A stretch of 64,000 bases of DNA from Centrapalus pauciflorus (GCA_020465985.1 JAANYP010002013.1:1-64000); one strand, 5' to 3'; positions 30,391 to 41,700 are shown, counted from the stretch's first letter. The notes: generated by a model from the letters alone, not told the origin. Program-made: numbers and translations.

Positions 30391-33300
30391 ATGGCATCTC
30401 CTGTACAATCCCAGAATTCCAATTCATCTGATGCTCAATCATCATCAAACCATACTCTTGTTTCTACCCCAGTCCGATCAACTTCTGTAGCCCGTTCCTC
30501 ACAAGCCCAAATTATTCCTGATAACCAACTAGTTAAACCAAAACATTGCCTTCCGTTTCGTGACAACAATCATCGTCTTGATACCAAAGTCATCAAAGTC
30601 AGCCATCCTATCATAGTGGATATTTTGAAAGGTCATCCACTAGGATATCTATTACAATACAAACCGTCTATTCCTCAAGTATACTTACAACAATTTTGGC
30701 ACACTGTCAAATTTGTTCCCGCAGACGGAAATCACCATTTCAAAGTAACAATTGACCAGTTCAAAACAAAAATCACCCTAGCAAGACTGCGTCATAACTT
30801 GTTTCTTCCGAGACGTATTGACACTGTGAACTTCCCAGAATTGGCAGTCTTTGAAGATTTTGTGTCTGATGAAGAGCTGGTACATGACCTGATCTGTTTG
30901 GGATATTCAAAACCATTACCAAAGAGCTCCAAGTTTCACAGAAATGGATTGAATGGCGAATGGTATACACTATTTGGGATCATCAATAGGTGTATGACAT
31001 CTAAGCATACAGGGATTGACAGATGCAGCATTCACTGCTTAAGAATGTTTCATGGGATAGCATTTAATAAACATTATGACTTTGCTCTGTGCATATGGGA
31101 GGATCTGAAGGAGGTTGTGCTTGCAAAAACAACAAATCGAGCAAGGAAATTTGTGCCACTTCAGAGATTTATACAGATCCTTATTCGAGGGATCTTAAGG
31201 GCAAATGAAAATATTCCTAAGCGAGCCAACTCTCAACGATGCCCAGACTATGTCATGATGAGTCTACATGAAGTACCAGACTCTCCAAATGCAAACATAA
31301 TGCCAATTCCTGAATATTTGCTAAAGTATGCAGATCAAGAAAGTGAGAATGTGCGCTTATACAGAATAGATCATGCTCCCATAGAGACCCAAGAACCGGG
31401 TTCTCTTAGCCCAGGAGCTTTAAGGATAGCGGAACCTCAGCAAGGGGCTGAAGTTCAGGTTAGCCATTCTGAGAGTGAGGGTGAAGGTAGTGTGAGGGGT
31501 GGTGAGGAAGAACATGAAAAATCTGATTCTGAGAGGACTCTATCGGATATTCAAGAAGAAGAAGGTGAGGGTGATGATGATGATGATGATGATGGTGATG
31601 ATGGTGGTGATCATCATGAAGGAGGGGGAATGATGCTTGAGATTGAACAAATAGATGTAGAGAGTGTGAGGGTGCCCATAAGCCCAGAAAGCCGGGAATT
31701 ACCCACATCTACTGTTAGCTCTCCTATGAGAGTTAGCATTGAACAAGTCAGTATCCCGCTGACGACTGCACACCCATCTAGCCACTCAGTCTCCTCTCAA
31801 CAGGAGTCTGTTTCAATTGCTCACAGGGATGTATCAAATAATCTATCCGAGAGTCACTTGGACTTGATGGATATTGAACTGAGTACACAGTTGCCCGTGT
31901 GTACGACTTCATTTGATGCACAAAGTCTAGATCCTATACACAGTAGGACACTTGAGTCGACTTCATGTGTTGAAGTAAGTGTGGCTGAACTTCGTGTTCC
32001 CACCGGAACTCCCTTAGTAACGGAAGCATTTGTTGCTCCGTCACTTGAAGAGGGAGGAAGTCCAGTCAGAGAAACGCAAATACCGACTCTGAGCACTGGC
32101 CACACAGAAGTTCTGTTTACCAGTTCAACTGTTGTGTCAACTGGAAGTCTCCGTGACCCAGTAGTGAGTTTATCCCCGTTTGTGACTGAATCAACTTTGT
32201 CAATAGCCTTGAATGCAGTTGTTTCAGGAGTCAACACGCATGTATCTAATCAACTGGCTGAGGTCATGGCTCAAATGTCTAATATTCATAAGTTTTTGAA
32301 GGGAAAAGATGTTGCGGAGGAGTCTGTTAAAAGAGATGAATCAAAACTAGCAATAGAGGAGTTGAAGGAAGAGTTAAGAGATTTTGTTTTTGATCAATTT
32401 GACGAGATGAGAGAACGAATGATCAGTTTAGAGAATACAGTGGTCACGGCTTTAGGAAATTTGTCTGAAAGAGTAGCTGCAGTAGAAGAGACGTGTAAAG
32501 TTCAAGCTTCCTCGTCGAAACGCAAACATGATGAGCATGATGAGGACTCCGATGATGCTCCTCATGAGGGGGAGAAGAGGAGAAAGCTTGATGAACCGAC
32601 GCCTGGAATTTTAATGATTACATATCCAGAAAAGGAGGCAGAAGTTCAAGGGAAAGAAGCTGGAGGCTCAAAAGAATCAGCTGGTGAACAAAGAGAGCTG
32701 GGATTGATTCTTCATGAAGATGTTCCAGTTCCTTTGAACATTCAGTCTGATATCTATCAGTTTGTAGAATATATTGATTCAGATGAAGACATTCAAGAGA
32801 AAAATCAAGATTTAAGGATTCAAGGTATAGGAGAAGAAAGGGAGGAGTACATTGAAGTGTCAGAAGATGATGATTTAATTGCCTTAACTGATGTGGATTT
32901 CAGAGCTGATAGAATTGAGGAAGAGGAAGGGTTAGTTGAAGAGATTTTGAAGGATTCTGATTTGACACCAACGGTTGAAAAGCCTGAGGTGGTTATTCAA
33001 GTGAAAGAAGAATTTGAAGAGTTCCCTGTTGAGAGCAGTGTGGCTCAAGAAACAGTTGTTTTAAATGAAGTTGAAGTAATGGACAGATTTTTCAATGAGT
33101 ATGTGCTTGCTGATGAGTCTAAGAAACAACATAGACTCAGATTTGAAGCTCAACGAGTGGTTCAGAGAGAAATACAAGACATGCTGACTTTGTTGAATAA
33201 GGATGAGATCAGTAAAAAGAAGGTGAAGAAACTTGAGCTTCCAGAGAATAGATCTGCTGAATTCATCAGAAAAAGGAACAAGATGCCTTATATTGAAGAT

Positions 33301-34083
33301 ATTTTGGAGAAAAGGATTTTTTGCAAGAAACAAGCTCCTTGTTCATTTCTCAAGTTATTCCGAGTCTTAGAGCCGAACATGCCAAATCTGGTCAACTATG
33401 CCAGTTTCTTAAGAAATAAGACTCAAGAGGTTGAGAAGGTGAAAAGTGACTTTAGGATAGTAGATCTGGTGTTGATTGAAAAGGAAAGATTTGTTAAGAT
33501 TTTCTATCCGAAGTTTACTGTTACCAGATCTGACGGAAACACGTATGTATTCACTGAAGCCGACATGTTCAACATGCACTTGGTCGATATTGAAGATGTT
33601 TTTGACGAATTGTGCAGGAATAAAAGGAACGAACACTGTAGATTTGCGCTGAAGACATTATTTCATTTTATGCATACCAAACTGGTATTAATGTCAGTGC
33701 AAGATTTACAGATTGGAGTTGAGAGAGGGATGAGGAAGATAAACATGACTGCGCCTCACAGAGATATTAAATTTGCTGGTGAGCTTAAAGAATTTCAAGT
33801 TATAATGGTGAAACATCCAGCTGTCATGTACAAAGATAGAAATAAAAGATTGAGAGCCATGAGGAGTGTTGAACTGAATAAGTTTTCTGACGGAACCTTG
33901 ATTAAAGTGTTGACTGGTCTGAAAGGCAAACTGGCAGCAGATCAGAAGAGGAAGACGAAGAAAGGTGCTCTGTCAGTTAACGATAGAAAACTCATGGTTG
34001 AATTTATCTCTAAGATTGAATGGAGGCTGTCAGACAGAAAAAGTGTTCGTAGATTTGAACAGAAGCTTGGATTGTCAACATGA
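30391..34083 (+). CDS. ORF3 of element 2, about 1230 aa, nuclear-type rather than envelope-type protein
   Basis: The start MASPVQSQNS is chosen because it follows a splice acceptor; the frame is open further upstream. Residues about 45-320 form a globular domain (PQVYLQQFWHTVKF, KHTGIDRCSIH, FALCIWEDLKEV) of a kind found in many composite-family retroelements. A strongly acidic tract with an Asp run follows (31570-31610), then a Ser/Thr-rich region, a coiled coil near 640-700, the basic motif SKRKHDEHDED...HEGEKRRK near 709-735, another acidic region, and a C-terminal block sharing YPKF, HPAV and FSDGTL with elements 1 and 3. No signal peptide or membrane helix is visible. The function is unknown. 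Confidence 0.85.
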   Translation: MASPVQSQNSNSSDAQSSSNHTLVSTPVRSTSVARSSQAQIIPDNQLVKPKHCLPFRDNNHRLDTKVIKVSHPIIVDILKGHPLGYLLQYKPSIPQVYLQQFWHTVKFVPADGNHHFKVTIDQFKTKITLARLRHNLFLPRRIDTVNFPELAVFEDFVSDEELVHDLICLGYSKPLPKSSKFHRNGLNGEWYTLFGIINRCMTSKHTGIDRCSIHCLRMFHGIAFNKHYDFALCIWEDLKEVVLAKTTNRARKFVPLQRFIQILIRGILRANENIPKRANSQRCPDYVMMSLHEVPDSPNANIMPIPEYLLKYADQESENVRLYRIDHAPIETQEPGSLSPGALRIAEPQQGAEVQVSHSESEGEGSVRGGEEEHEKSDSERTLSDIQEEEGEGDDDDDDDGDDGGDHHEGGGMMLEIEQIDVESVRVPISPESRELPTSTVSSPMRVSIEQVSIPLTTAHPSSHSVSSQQESVSIAHRDVSNNLSESHLDLMDIELSTQLPVCTTSFDAQSLDPIHSRTLESTSCVEVSVAELRVPTGTPLVTEAFVAPSLEEGGSPVRETQIPTLSTGHTEVLFTSSTVVSTGSLRDPVVSLSPFVTESTLSIALNAVVSGVNTHVSNQLAEVMAQMSNIHKFLKGKDVAEESVKRDESKLAIEELKEELRDFVFDQFDEMRERMISLENTVVTALGNLSERVAAVEETCKVQASSSKRKHDEHDEDSDDAPHEGEKRRKLDEPTPGILMITYPEKEAEVQGKEAGGSKESAGEQRELGLILHEDVPVPLNIQSDIYQFVEYIDSDEDIQEKNQDLRIQGIGEEREEYIEVSEDDDLIALTDVDFRADRIEEEEGLVEEILKDSDLTPTVEKPEVVIQVKEEFEEFPVESSVAQETVVLNEVEVMDRFFNEYVLADESKKQHRLRFEAQRVVQREIQDMLTLLNKDEISKKKVKKLELPENRSAEFIRKRNKMPYIEDILEKRIFCKKQAPCSFLKLFRVLEPNMPNLVNYASFLRNKTQEVEKVKSDFRIVDLVLIEKERFVKIFYPKFTVTRSDGNTYVFTEADMFNMHLVDIEDVFDELCRNKRNEHCRFALKTLFHFMHTKLVLMSVQDLQIGVERGMRKINMTAPHRDIKFAGELKEFQVIMVKHPAVMYKDRNKRLRAMRSVELNKFSDGTLIKVLTGLKGKLAADQKRKTKKGALSVNDRKLMVEFISKIEWRLSDRKSVRRFEQKLGLST

Positions 34084-34102
34084 AGACTTTGCTTCTTTCA
34101 TC

Positions 34103-34114
34103 AAAGGGGGAGAT
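34103..34114 (+). other. Terminal polypurine tract of element 2
   Basis: AAAGGGGGAGAT directly precedes the LTR start TGTTGG, 19 bases after the ORF3 stop. It shares its core with the four boxes downstream of pol. Confidence 0.9.
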
Positions 34115-34415
34115 TGTTGGAATATGTTTAATTGATGAAAGATTAAAGTCTAGGGACTTAATATGTAATTTCCTTATATTGTGTAATTGTATATAAATAG
34201 TAATGTTGACTTTCTAGATAAAAATATAGATCTGTCAGATAGAATATTTTTTAAGCATTCAATTAGAAGAGCAGCACTGTACGAAAGAAGAATATTTGCA
34301 TTTCATCATCGTGTAATCATCAAGATCTTAAATCCAATCATTCGGTTAGTTTTGATTACATTGATTGTTCATATTAATTGTATTGTGTTGATTGAATTGG
34401 TAGAAACTAAATTTC

Positions 34416-34418
<3 letters not shown>
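34115..34418 (+). repeat. Candidate 3' LTR of element 2
   Basis: It begins TGTTGGAATATG after the polypurine tract and has TATAAATA at 34192-34199. It probably ends at ...ATTTCACA before a TA array, giving about 304 bp. The right boundary is inferred from the TG...CA rule because the 5' LTR is not available for comparison. Confidence 0.65.

Positions 34419-34463
<45 letters not shown>
34419..34463. repeat. (AT)n microsatellite
   Basis: An uninterrupted AT dinucleotide array joining the end of element 2's LTR to a TIR-like element. A second array (36169-36222) flanks the other side of that element. Confidence 0.97.
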
Positions 34464-34473
<10 letters not shown>

Positions 34474-36158
34474 TATAGAGGGAGTGGATCAAATGATGAC
34501 GATAAGAACCAATGAGATTATGACACATCATCAATTTTAATCCTCCCCTATAGGGGCATATTGGACATTTTGATTAATTAAAATTGTTAAATGAAAAAAA
34601 TCCAATTATTATCCCATTGACAACGCATTTACTAAAATTAACTCTATCTTTCTCTTTCTCCCTCCTCTCTTTAAACCAACCATTCGCTTATTCTCTTTTT
34701 TGTGTCTTCAACATGGAAGAAAAGAATCACCGTCATGTGGAAATCGACGACTACACTCCTCTCCGCCTCCATCTCCATCGTCGTCCTCCCTAAACAAATA
34801 CTAACGTCGATAACCTTTCCTCCCGGACAACCACTACCACCACGTAGAACCAACCACGACTTCATCGACGTCCATGACCATACCCAACATTGATTGGTCA
34901 TTGTGACCACCGATCTCGACACCCTTGAAGATCATATTCTCTAATGGATTTTCCATTGTCGGAGAACCAACCATCCATAGATTAACCACCTACTCTATTT
35001 CTCCCCTTCTTCAGGTTTAAGAAACTGGCTATGAATCACTCGTGGTGAACCACTGGGTCAATCACCTTTCATTCCGGCCATGTCACCGTGAATCATCGAT
35101 TGTGAAGACCACCCAGGAGTATCTAAAATAACTAGAAAAGAGAATGATGTATTTTATACAATTCAATGGGTTTGCTCAAATAAGTTTTTAGTTGTGAACC
35201 ACATGTGTAGAAGATTATGTTGTGTGTCTTTTAGTTCTTGTTTTTGATTTTAGGATTTATAGAATCGTTAATCATATGTTGAATTTGTTTACAAAATTGA
35301 TTTTTTTATTTAACAATGTTATTATTTTTTATTGGTTTGTAATGAATCGTTCATAATAAATCATCCCCAATGATGTGTTTTGTATCATTTTGTATATCGA
35401 TTGTTAGACTTTGTATCGATTTAAGTGTGTTACAACTTATAGATTTGCATCAAATATTTTATTTACGTGAATCACTGTGTAATCCTTGATGAAGTGTGAA
35501 TCACAGTGCAATCATTCATGAACCGTTAGTGTCATGAATCTCACAGGTTAGTCGTGAAATATAGGTTGTATTGAATGTGAATCATCGGTAGTGTCATGAA
35601 TACTGGTGGTTTCGTGAATCAACGACGGTCTTTGTGAACCATGGCGGTGTCGTGAACCGCACGGTGGCGCCGTGAACCATGAACCACTGGTCGTAACTAG
35701 CGTGAACCACTCGCAAAAACCCTGAGCCGGACTTCTCACTTGCTGCACGGTGAACCACACCCACCTACTCAATGCATGTCGCCGTGAACCACACCCCTGC
35801 TCCTCAATGTCTGCCGCCGTGAACCAACAACCTCCGATCTTCCTCTCTGTCGTCTGTCGCCTGAAAACTGTGAATCCCCTAACGGCCGCCGTGAATCGCT
35901 CACCAACAGTGCAGCCCTCCAAACCCCCTAAATCCTACTATAAATCTGATTCCTCCTAATTAATGGCATATATATGCTAAAAATATAATGGTGCATAAAT
36001 GACCGAATTGCCCTCTAAATGTTTTAAAAGGGGCATAAAACTCTATTTAATTACAAAATTGCCACCTTGCATCCTATTGGTTGATTCACAAATTCTAGCA
36101 ATTCCATTGGTTCTTACCGTCCTCATTTTAAACACGATCCTCATTTTATCCTCACCCT

Positions 36159-36168
<10 letters not shown>
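34464..36168. mobile_element. Non-autonomous TIR-like element between TA arrays
   Basis: The left end has GATGACGATAAGAACCAAT (about 34495). The right end has ATTGGTTCTTACCGTCCTCA (about 36107), its imperfect reverse complement. The outer parts (GAGTGGATCAAATGATG and CCTCATTTTATCCTCACCC) are also roughly inverted. The interior, about 1.7 kb, has no transposase. It has a GC-rich half (35030-35900) with 21 RTGAAYC motifs. Both ends lie in (TA)n arrays, so target duplications cannot be separated. The superfamily is unclear; a Mutator-like or other TA-targeting element is possible. Confidence 0.5.

Positions 36169-36222
<54 letters not shown>
36169..36222. repeat. (AT)n microsatellite
   Basis: An AT array of about 54 bases at the right edge of the TIR-like element, preceded by ACACACATACAT. 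Confidence 0.97.
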
Positions 36223-36226
<4 letters not shown>

Positions 36227-37528
36227 TGTACCTAAAAATAAATAGCAAATAAATGAATTTTATGTACAACTACAATATTTTATTATATGTGTGCTTGTGT
36301 TCATATCGAAAGTAGTATTGTATTATGATTTGGGTTCAAATGAGTACCATTAGTTTTGCGAAGTATCAGAGGTACCTTGTTTAAAACCATTTTTTTGAAA
36401 TTTTATTTCATAATCATGTTTAAATTATTAATACAAGACTACTTGCAAAAAATCACACATAAACACACACTAAAACTATGTGAAACGTGTGTGTTTACAT
36501 GAACTGTACTGTTGTGAATGTGTGTCCACACTACGCATGTTCACATGAATTTTTTCACGTCCACATGACTTTTAAAATGTTAGAAAGTGTGAATGTATAT
36601 AATTTTTTACGATAGCGGTATATTATTTGTATCTAAATGAATATGAAAAAAAATTCAAAATAAAAAACATTTTTTTCGGAGCATGTTCACGTCTGAAACC
36701 CGTGTGTTCACAGGTACTCTGCATTTTTTAGGTACTCACACGAACCATATTCATTGTATTATTACAATTGTTTATTCCTATTTGATTATTTACTATATGT
36801 ATATCTTATAAGTTGAAAGTATGTAACTACAAACAATGTAATAAGTGATTTTAGGCATATAATCATATAATAGTGCTATGAACAAACACAAATACTTTAT
36901 TGTGAACATGGTATCTATTATCGTAACAGTTGATTCATGTTTTTTTTTAAAAAAAGATACTTTATTACTTTTTTGATATTTAACATGGTACGAAGTTATT
37001 ATATGACATAATCCAATTAACACCGATATAATCACTACGGTGATGATAAACACATTGAAACATACTTGTATATTTGTAATACAAAAAAACATAAAACATA
37101 AATAATTTTTTAGATATTTACCGTACATGCATAGTTTAAAAAACATAGCCCCGTAATAGAATACACGCAGAGAGAAAAGAACTAACCTTTCAATTAAATG
37201 TTGGATGATCTTCAATAAACTTAGTATACCGTCAATAAAAGTAATCTTTATGAGAGAAAAAGAGTTACTGCACATGTACAAAACAGGTTACATATTGAAT
37301 TATAATTAATATGATAAACACATTGCAACAATACATGTAATCCAAAAAATCGTAAAACAAAAATTATTTTTTATAATTATAATCTGTAGGATCATTTAGT
37401 TACTGTGAATCTCATATTGGTTGCTTATAAATTTCCAGATTCTTAAAATTTGTTTTAAGATCATTTGCTTAAAATAAATACATAATTACCTCTTTGCTGC
37501 AAAGTTTGAAACAGAAAGTATATATTTA
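36223..37528. other. AT-rich intergenic sequence
   Basis: No gene can be supported. A minus-strand 162-codon ORF at 36793-37281 is very rich in Ile, Tyr, Phe and Leu, as expected by chance in AT-rich DNA. A stretch near 37430-37485 (AATTTCCAGATTC, TTTGTTTTAAG) resembles 49310-49360 on the far side of the chromovirus. Confidence 0.6.
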
Positions 37529-38735
37529 CACTACAACAAAAATGCCATTTAGTGACTGAGACTTTTAGTGACTGAAATTAGTTTAGTCACTAAATGTCTC
37601 AGTTTAGCTATTCTCACTGAAATTTACAGTAGGTGAATGTAATTAAAATAAAAAATAAAAACCAATGTTTTTTAACCCTAGCTTTTCATATTTTACATTT
37701 CACCGTATCCCTCACAGCCTCACTCTCTCTTCGTTCCAATTCCGCCTCACCGCCTCCGGCCTCCGCTCGCCACCTCCGACGGCTCCGGCCTCCGCCTCGC
37801 CGCCTCCGACGACTCCGACTGTGCCTTTGCCTCCTACTGTTCCAGCTTCGCCTCCGACGGTGCCTTCACTCTCTTTAAGGTCGTTCCAGCTCCGCCGCCT
37901 TTGGCCTCCACCTCGCCACCTCTGCCTCTCCACCTCCGACTGTGCCTCCTCTGGTTCAGGTAAATCTCTTTCTAGCTTCACATTCTTTGGTTTGGTTGCT
38001 CTGGTTTCGATTGCTCTAGTTCTGCATTCTATTTGGCTCTGCATTCTCTCGTAACTTGGGGATTTTTAGTTCGATTGCTCTCTGGTAAAATTGGTGTATA
38101 TTGTTGCTATAGAATGCAACACTTATTTTGAATATCTGCTTCTGATGTACTTGGTGCTTCAACATATATGTTATACGTTGGTTAATTGTTTTCATCCATC
38201 GAGCCCAGGTTTAATTGTAACGTAACTTGGAGTAAGACGTGATGGTTTAGTGTACATACGATTTAATAGGCTTGTTGCTAAAAAAGAGGTTTTCACAACG
38301 CTCTAAGCATTTGAAACACCATTGATAATTATATTTATGACTCAGAGGAAGATAATTTCTGTTTTCCATATATCCTGATAATTGTTTGACTATCTGCTTC
38401 TGATGTACTTGGTGCCTCAACATATAAGGTACTTTACAATTTTTCCTTTGTGTGTAACATACTTGTCTTTTGTATCCCGTGTGGTGTACAATTGTCAACC
38501 CCCTCTCAGGTCATTTTTTTCTCCTTCTCCCTCTGTCACATGGCTTCTCTTGCTTCAATTTCTTATGGTCCAGTTACTGGAGGGAGTGGAGTAGCGATGA
38601 CGACGGTGCTTCCTGAAGTGTTTATGTTTATGTTATAACAAGTGCAGGGGAGAGAGGGTGTGGTTATGGTGGGTTGGTGGCTATGGTTTACGGGGGAGAA
38701 AGGATATGCCGATGGTGATTATCGCCCACATTAAT
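37529..38735 (+). mobile_element. Terminus and leader of a CACTA (En/Spm) transposon, other end missing
   Basis: It starts CACTACAACAAAAATGCC, a typical plant CACTA terminal inverted repeat. Subterminal TTTAGTGAC repeats follow in both orientations (37545-37600). Then comes a CT-rich leader and a Pro/Ser/Ala-rich open stretch (37665-37965) ending at a donor-like TTCAGGTAAATC, which resembles a first exon. No complementary end (TTGTTGTAGTG) is visible in the window, and no transposase domain. The right limit is arbitrary: the chromovirus begins at 38738. Confidence 0.6.
38133..38426. repeat. Short direct repeat pair (35 bp, 225 bp spacer)
   Basis: ATCTGCTTCTGATGTACTTG and the following TGC(T/C)TCAACATATA occur at 38133-38167 and 38392-38426 with one mismatch. 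They lie in otherwise unassigned sequence downstream of the CACTA leader. Confidence 0.8.
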
Positions 38736-38737
38736 AT

Positions 38738-41700
38738 TGTAACATCTCATTTTTGGGATAGGTACGTGAAATTATTTTACCGGGTTAATTATGTAATTTG
38801 GGACCCAGGTATATAAATTTGTATTTTGGGGTATCGGGATTGGGTGTCGGACCAGGTTAATCCGAAAACGTATATATGTTTTGAGCTCCCTGCTTGTTGC
38901 TTCATTATTTCATCTTCATCAATTAACGATTAAAGGTGTATGTGTGTGTATCTGTGAATTTCAACAGCTACAAACAGGGATTGAAGCTTCAATTCGTGAT
39001 CCAAGCCTCCAATTCCTTCATCATCTTCTTAGTTGAATATTGAGGTAAATTTGAGACTAAATTCGTGGATTAATTGTTGTTGATAGTGAGTAATTGCTTG
39101 AATTGGATTTATGTATGTTATGGGTTAAATTCGGAGTATTTGGGTTGAGTAAATTGAGCTGTTATCAAGTTTTGAGATTTAAAATTGGTTCTGTTGAGAA
39201 AACAGAGCTCACTGGACCTGTTCGTCAGTGAGCGCGACCGCGATCCCTTGATCGCGGGCCGCGATGTTCTTGAGTCGATCGCAGGCGGTTCGAGTCCGAG
39301 CGCGGCCGAGATTGGGTCATCACGACCGCGACCGCGATGGGGTCAGTGCGGTCACGATTGGCTGAGTGCGGCCGCGATTGAAACACCCATACAACAATAA
39401 TACGTATTTAAGTGTATTTAACAATAAGTAATACATCAATACTTGCGGAATTAGGGTAGAATTTAAAACTTTTACAACTAATGCATCATAAGTGATGCAT
39501 CCGAATAACAACCATTAAATCTACAAGGTTACAGGTCATGATCCTGCAAACAAATAGTCAAGGCCAAGATGTCGACTAACCCAAAACCAACACAATCACC
39601 AAAGCATACCGTTAGTCTTGAGTCTACAATCTTCGACAACAAAGAAGAATAAATACTTCCCGCTCGATAACTCAAAACCTGAAAAAGAATTACAACTAAA
39701 AGGGGTAAACAACAAAAGTTGTTTAGTGAATTCCAAGATTAATATAAACAATAGTTACACAATAATTATGTCTATCTAACACTTATTTCTTATCGGCTAA
39801 AACGTCAAGGCCAAGGATGGCCAAAGCTAAATTAGAATGGGATCACCTCATCCTCGTTGAGGACTATCGGTGTCCCACATCGATTATTTACCTATTCGAA
39901 TCACAACAAGGTGCCTCATCTCACTGAGGACTATTAGCATTCTCGACATTTATCAATGTCACATGTTCCACCGTCACCGCCCGGCCTATCCGAGTCAAGG
40001 TGAGAACCAACTCAACTCTTGGAATCCACTACACCGCTAGACACAGTCGAGCTAAAGTGGGGATTCCAACGTTTGTCATAGTAGCACGTTGTAACGCTTT
40101 TACAAAGTTGCCTTACCAAATCGGCACGTTACATTACCACAGTACATACTACTAATGACTCGAATTCAAAGGTGAGAATAAACATGCTTGCAGCCCGACG
40201 TGTCATAATCATCGCCACGAAGGCGGCCCGTCACCGTCCTCACATGATGTCAACACTGCCACTAGGATATAACTCATGCTTGCAGCCCAACGTGTCGTAA
40301 TCATCGCCCGCAGGCGGCTCGTTGCCGTCCTCACACGAGATAATCCCATCCAAATCCAAATACCACATACCCCATGGTCGTCTAGGGTTCCTTGTCAAAG
40401 TCGGGAGTGGTATTGCCTCTAGCAAGTACGAGGCTGTCCCTAGCAAGTACGGGGCTTCCGACAATGCAAGTACGTCGGCATCCGGCACCAAGGGCCAGGA
40501 ATAATCCATGGATAAACAAGGGGTTCAAAATGCATTCCACAACAAATTAGGGTTCAAGATGACTAATAAGAGTCTATAACGGTCCATAAGACCAATTAAA
40601 GAAACCACCTAAGTGATTCTACTAACCCTTCTTTATTAGCAATTCTAATACATCATCGGGCCCGAATGATTATTCTAATAAATTTACCGATTAAATAGCC
40701 CCTTATCGCCACCCCTAATCAATTAGGTTGTCACGGAGGGTGACCCAATATATAACTTAAGATGCATCATGCTTACAACTCAACTATTATCAATCAATCA
40801 CAAAAATGAGTAGTCCAACCTACCAGGTCAACCAACATGAATTGACATCTTCCAATCATTATTATTCATACATATAAACAGTTAAGCATACTATATGAGA
40901 TGCATGACAAATCAATCCACAACAATGTCAACTAGCATGGCAATTCACTTTTCCATTCATGATGCATGACAACATGTTCAATAAGGCTACAATGACTCCA
41001 TTTATAGCATGTAAAAAGGCATGATCAAGTAGCATGTTATCAACAAAGGCATAAACAACAATTAACATGTAATCATTCATGTACATTAGTCCTAGAACTC
41101 ACAATGATTGGTTTAGAAGATTCCAAAGCCTTCCAATAAAGCCACAATAGCCCGGAGAACGGCTAAAGCTTGCAATCAAGCTCCTTTCGACTCAATTCAC
41201 CTAGAAGCATTCATAACGCGTACACGTAAGCCCCCGAACCCAAGATAAGCCCCTAAGAGTGGACTAAGGGTATTGGGTTATCAAACCGAAAGTACTAAGT
41301 TCATATGAGGCCTTATGAGTTCCGGAATGGATCAAAGGCCCTCAAACCCTTAAAACACTTAATTTAGAGGTGCAACGAACGCATAAGACCCAAGCATCGA
41401 CCACCGACCAAGAAAACTCATTTTTCGGGGCAGAATGTTGGTCATGGCGCGACCAGGACATCAGTCGCACTGCTACCATGCTTCTGGACAGGCCCCTGCT
41501 CAATTTTTGACATAAAAGCCACCAAAGTCCCCAAAACTCCCATAAACGTTTTCGTAACTTTGGAGGGACTTTACCAACAATATTAATAGCATATTAAGGT
41601 CACTTAGACACCTCTAAACATATTAAAATGATTTCATAACATTCCATGATTCCATGGAGCTCATACGGACTCCTAACGAGTCCGAAAATGACCGAAAACT

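Larger units (their letters stand above)
21619..34418 (+). mobile_element. Sirevirus-type Ty1/copia retrotransposon, element 2
   Basis: A plus-strand element running from the assembly gap to a candidate 3' LTR. The order is leader, gag with UBN2-like core, CCHC knuckle and coiled-coil extension, pol (protease, integrase, RT, RNase H), four AGGGGGAG boxes, internal promoter, intron-like leader with TCGAG array, ORF3, polypurine tract, LTR. Integrase before RT marks Ty1/copia. Large gag, repeated polypurine boxes and a long third ORF mark the Sirevirus lineage. The 5' LTR is not visible. Pol and ORF3 are open throughout; gag has frame breaks near 22030-22090, close to low-quality sequence. Confidence 0.93.

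Noticed and set aside
31460..31708. His-run minus-strand ORF
   Set aside because: Antisense of the Asp run in ORF3 of element 2 (GAT repeats read as ATC/CAT). Not a gene.
36793..37281. 162-codon hydrophobic minus-strand ORF
   Set aside because: Composition is what AT-rich DNA gives by chance (Ile, Tyr, Phe, Leu, Lys). No domain, no promoter context, and no exon structure seen.
37665..38054. Pro/Ser-rich ORF as a host extensin-like gene
   Set aside because: It lies just after a CACTA terminus in a CT-rich leader and ends at a splice-donor-like site. It lacks a signal peptide and Ser-Pro4 repeats.
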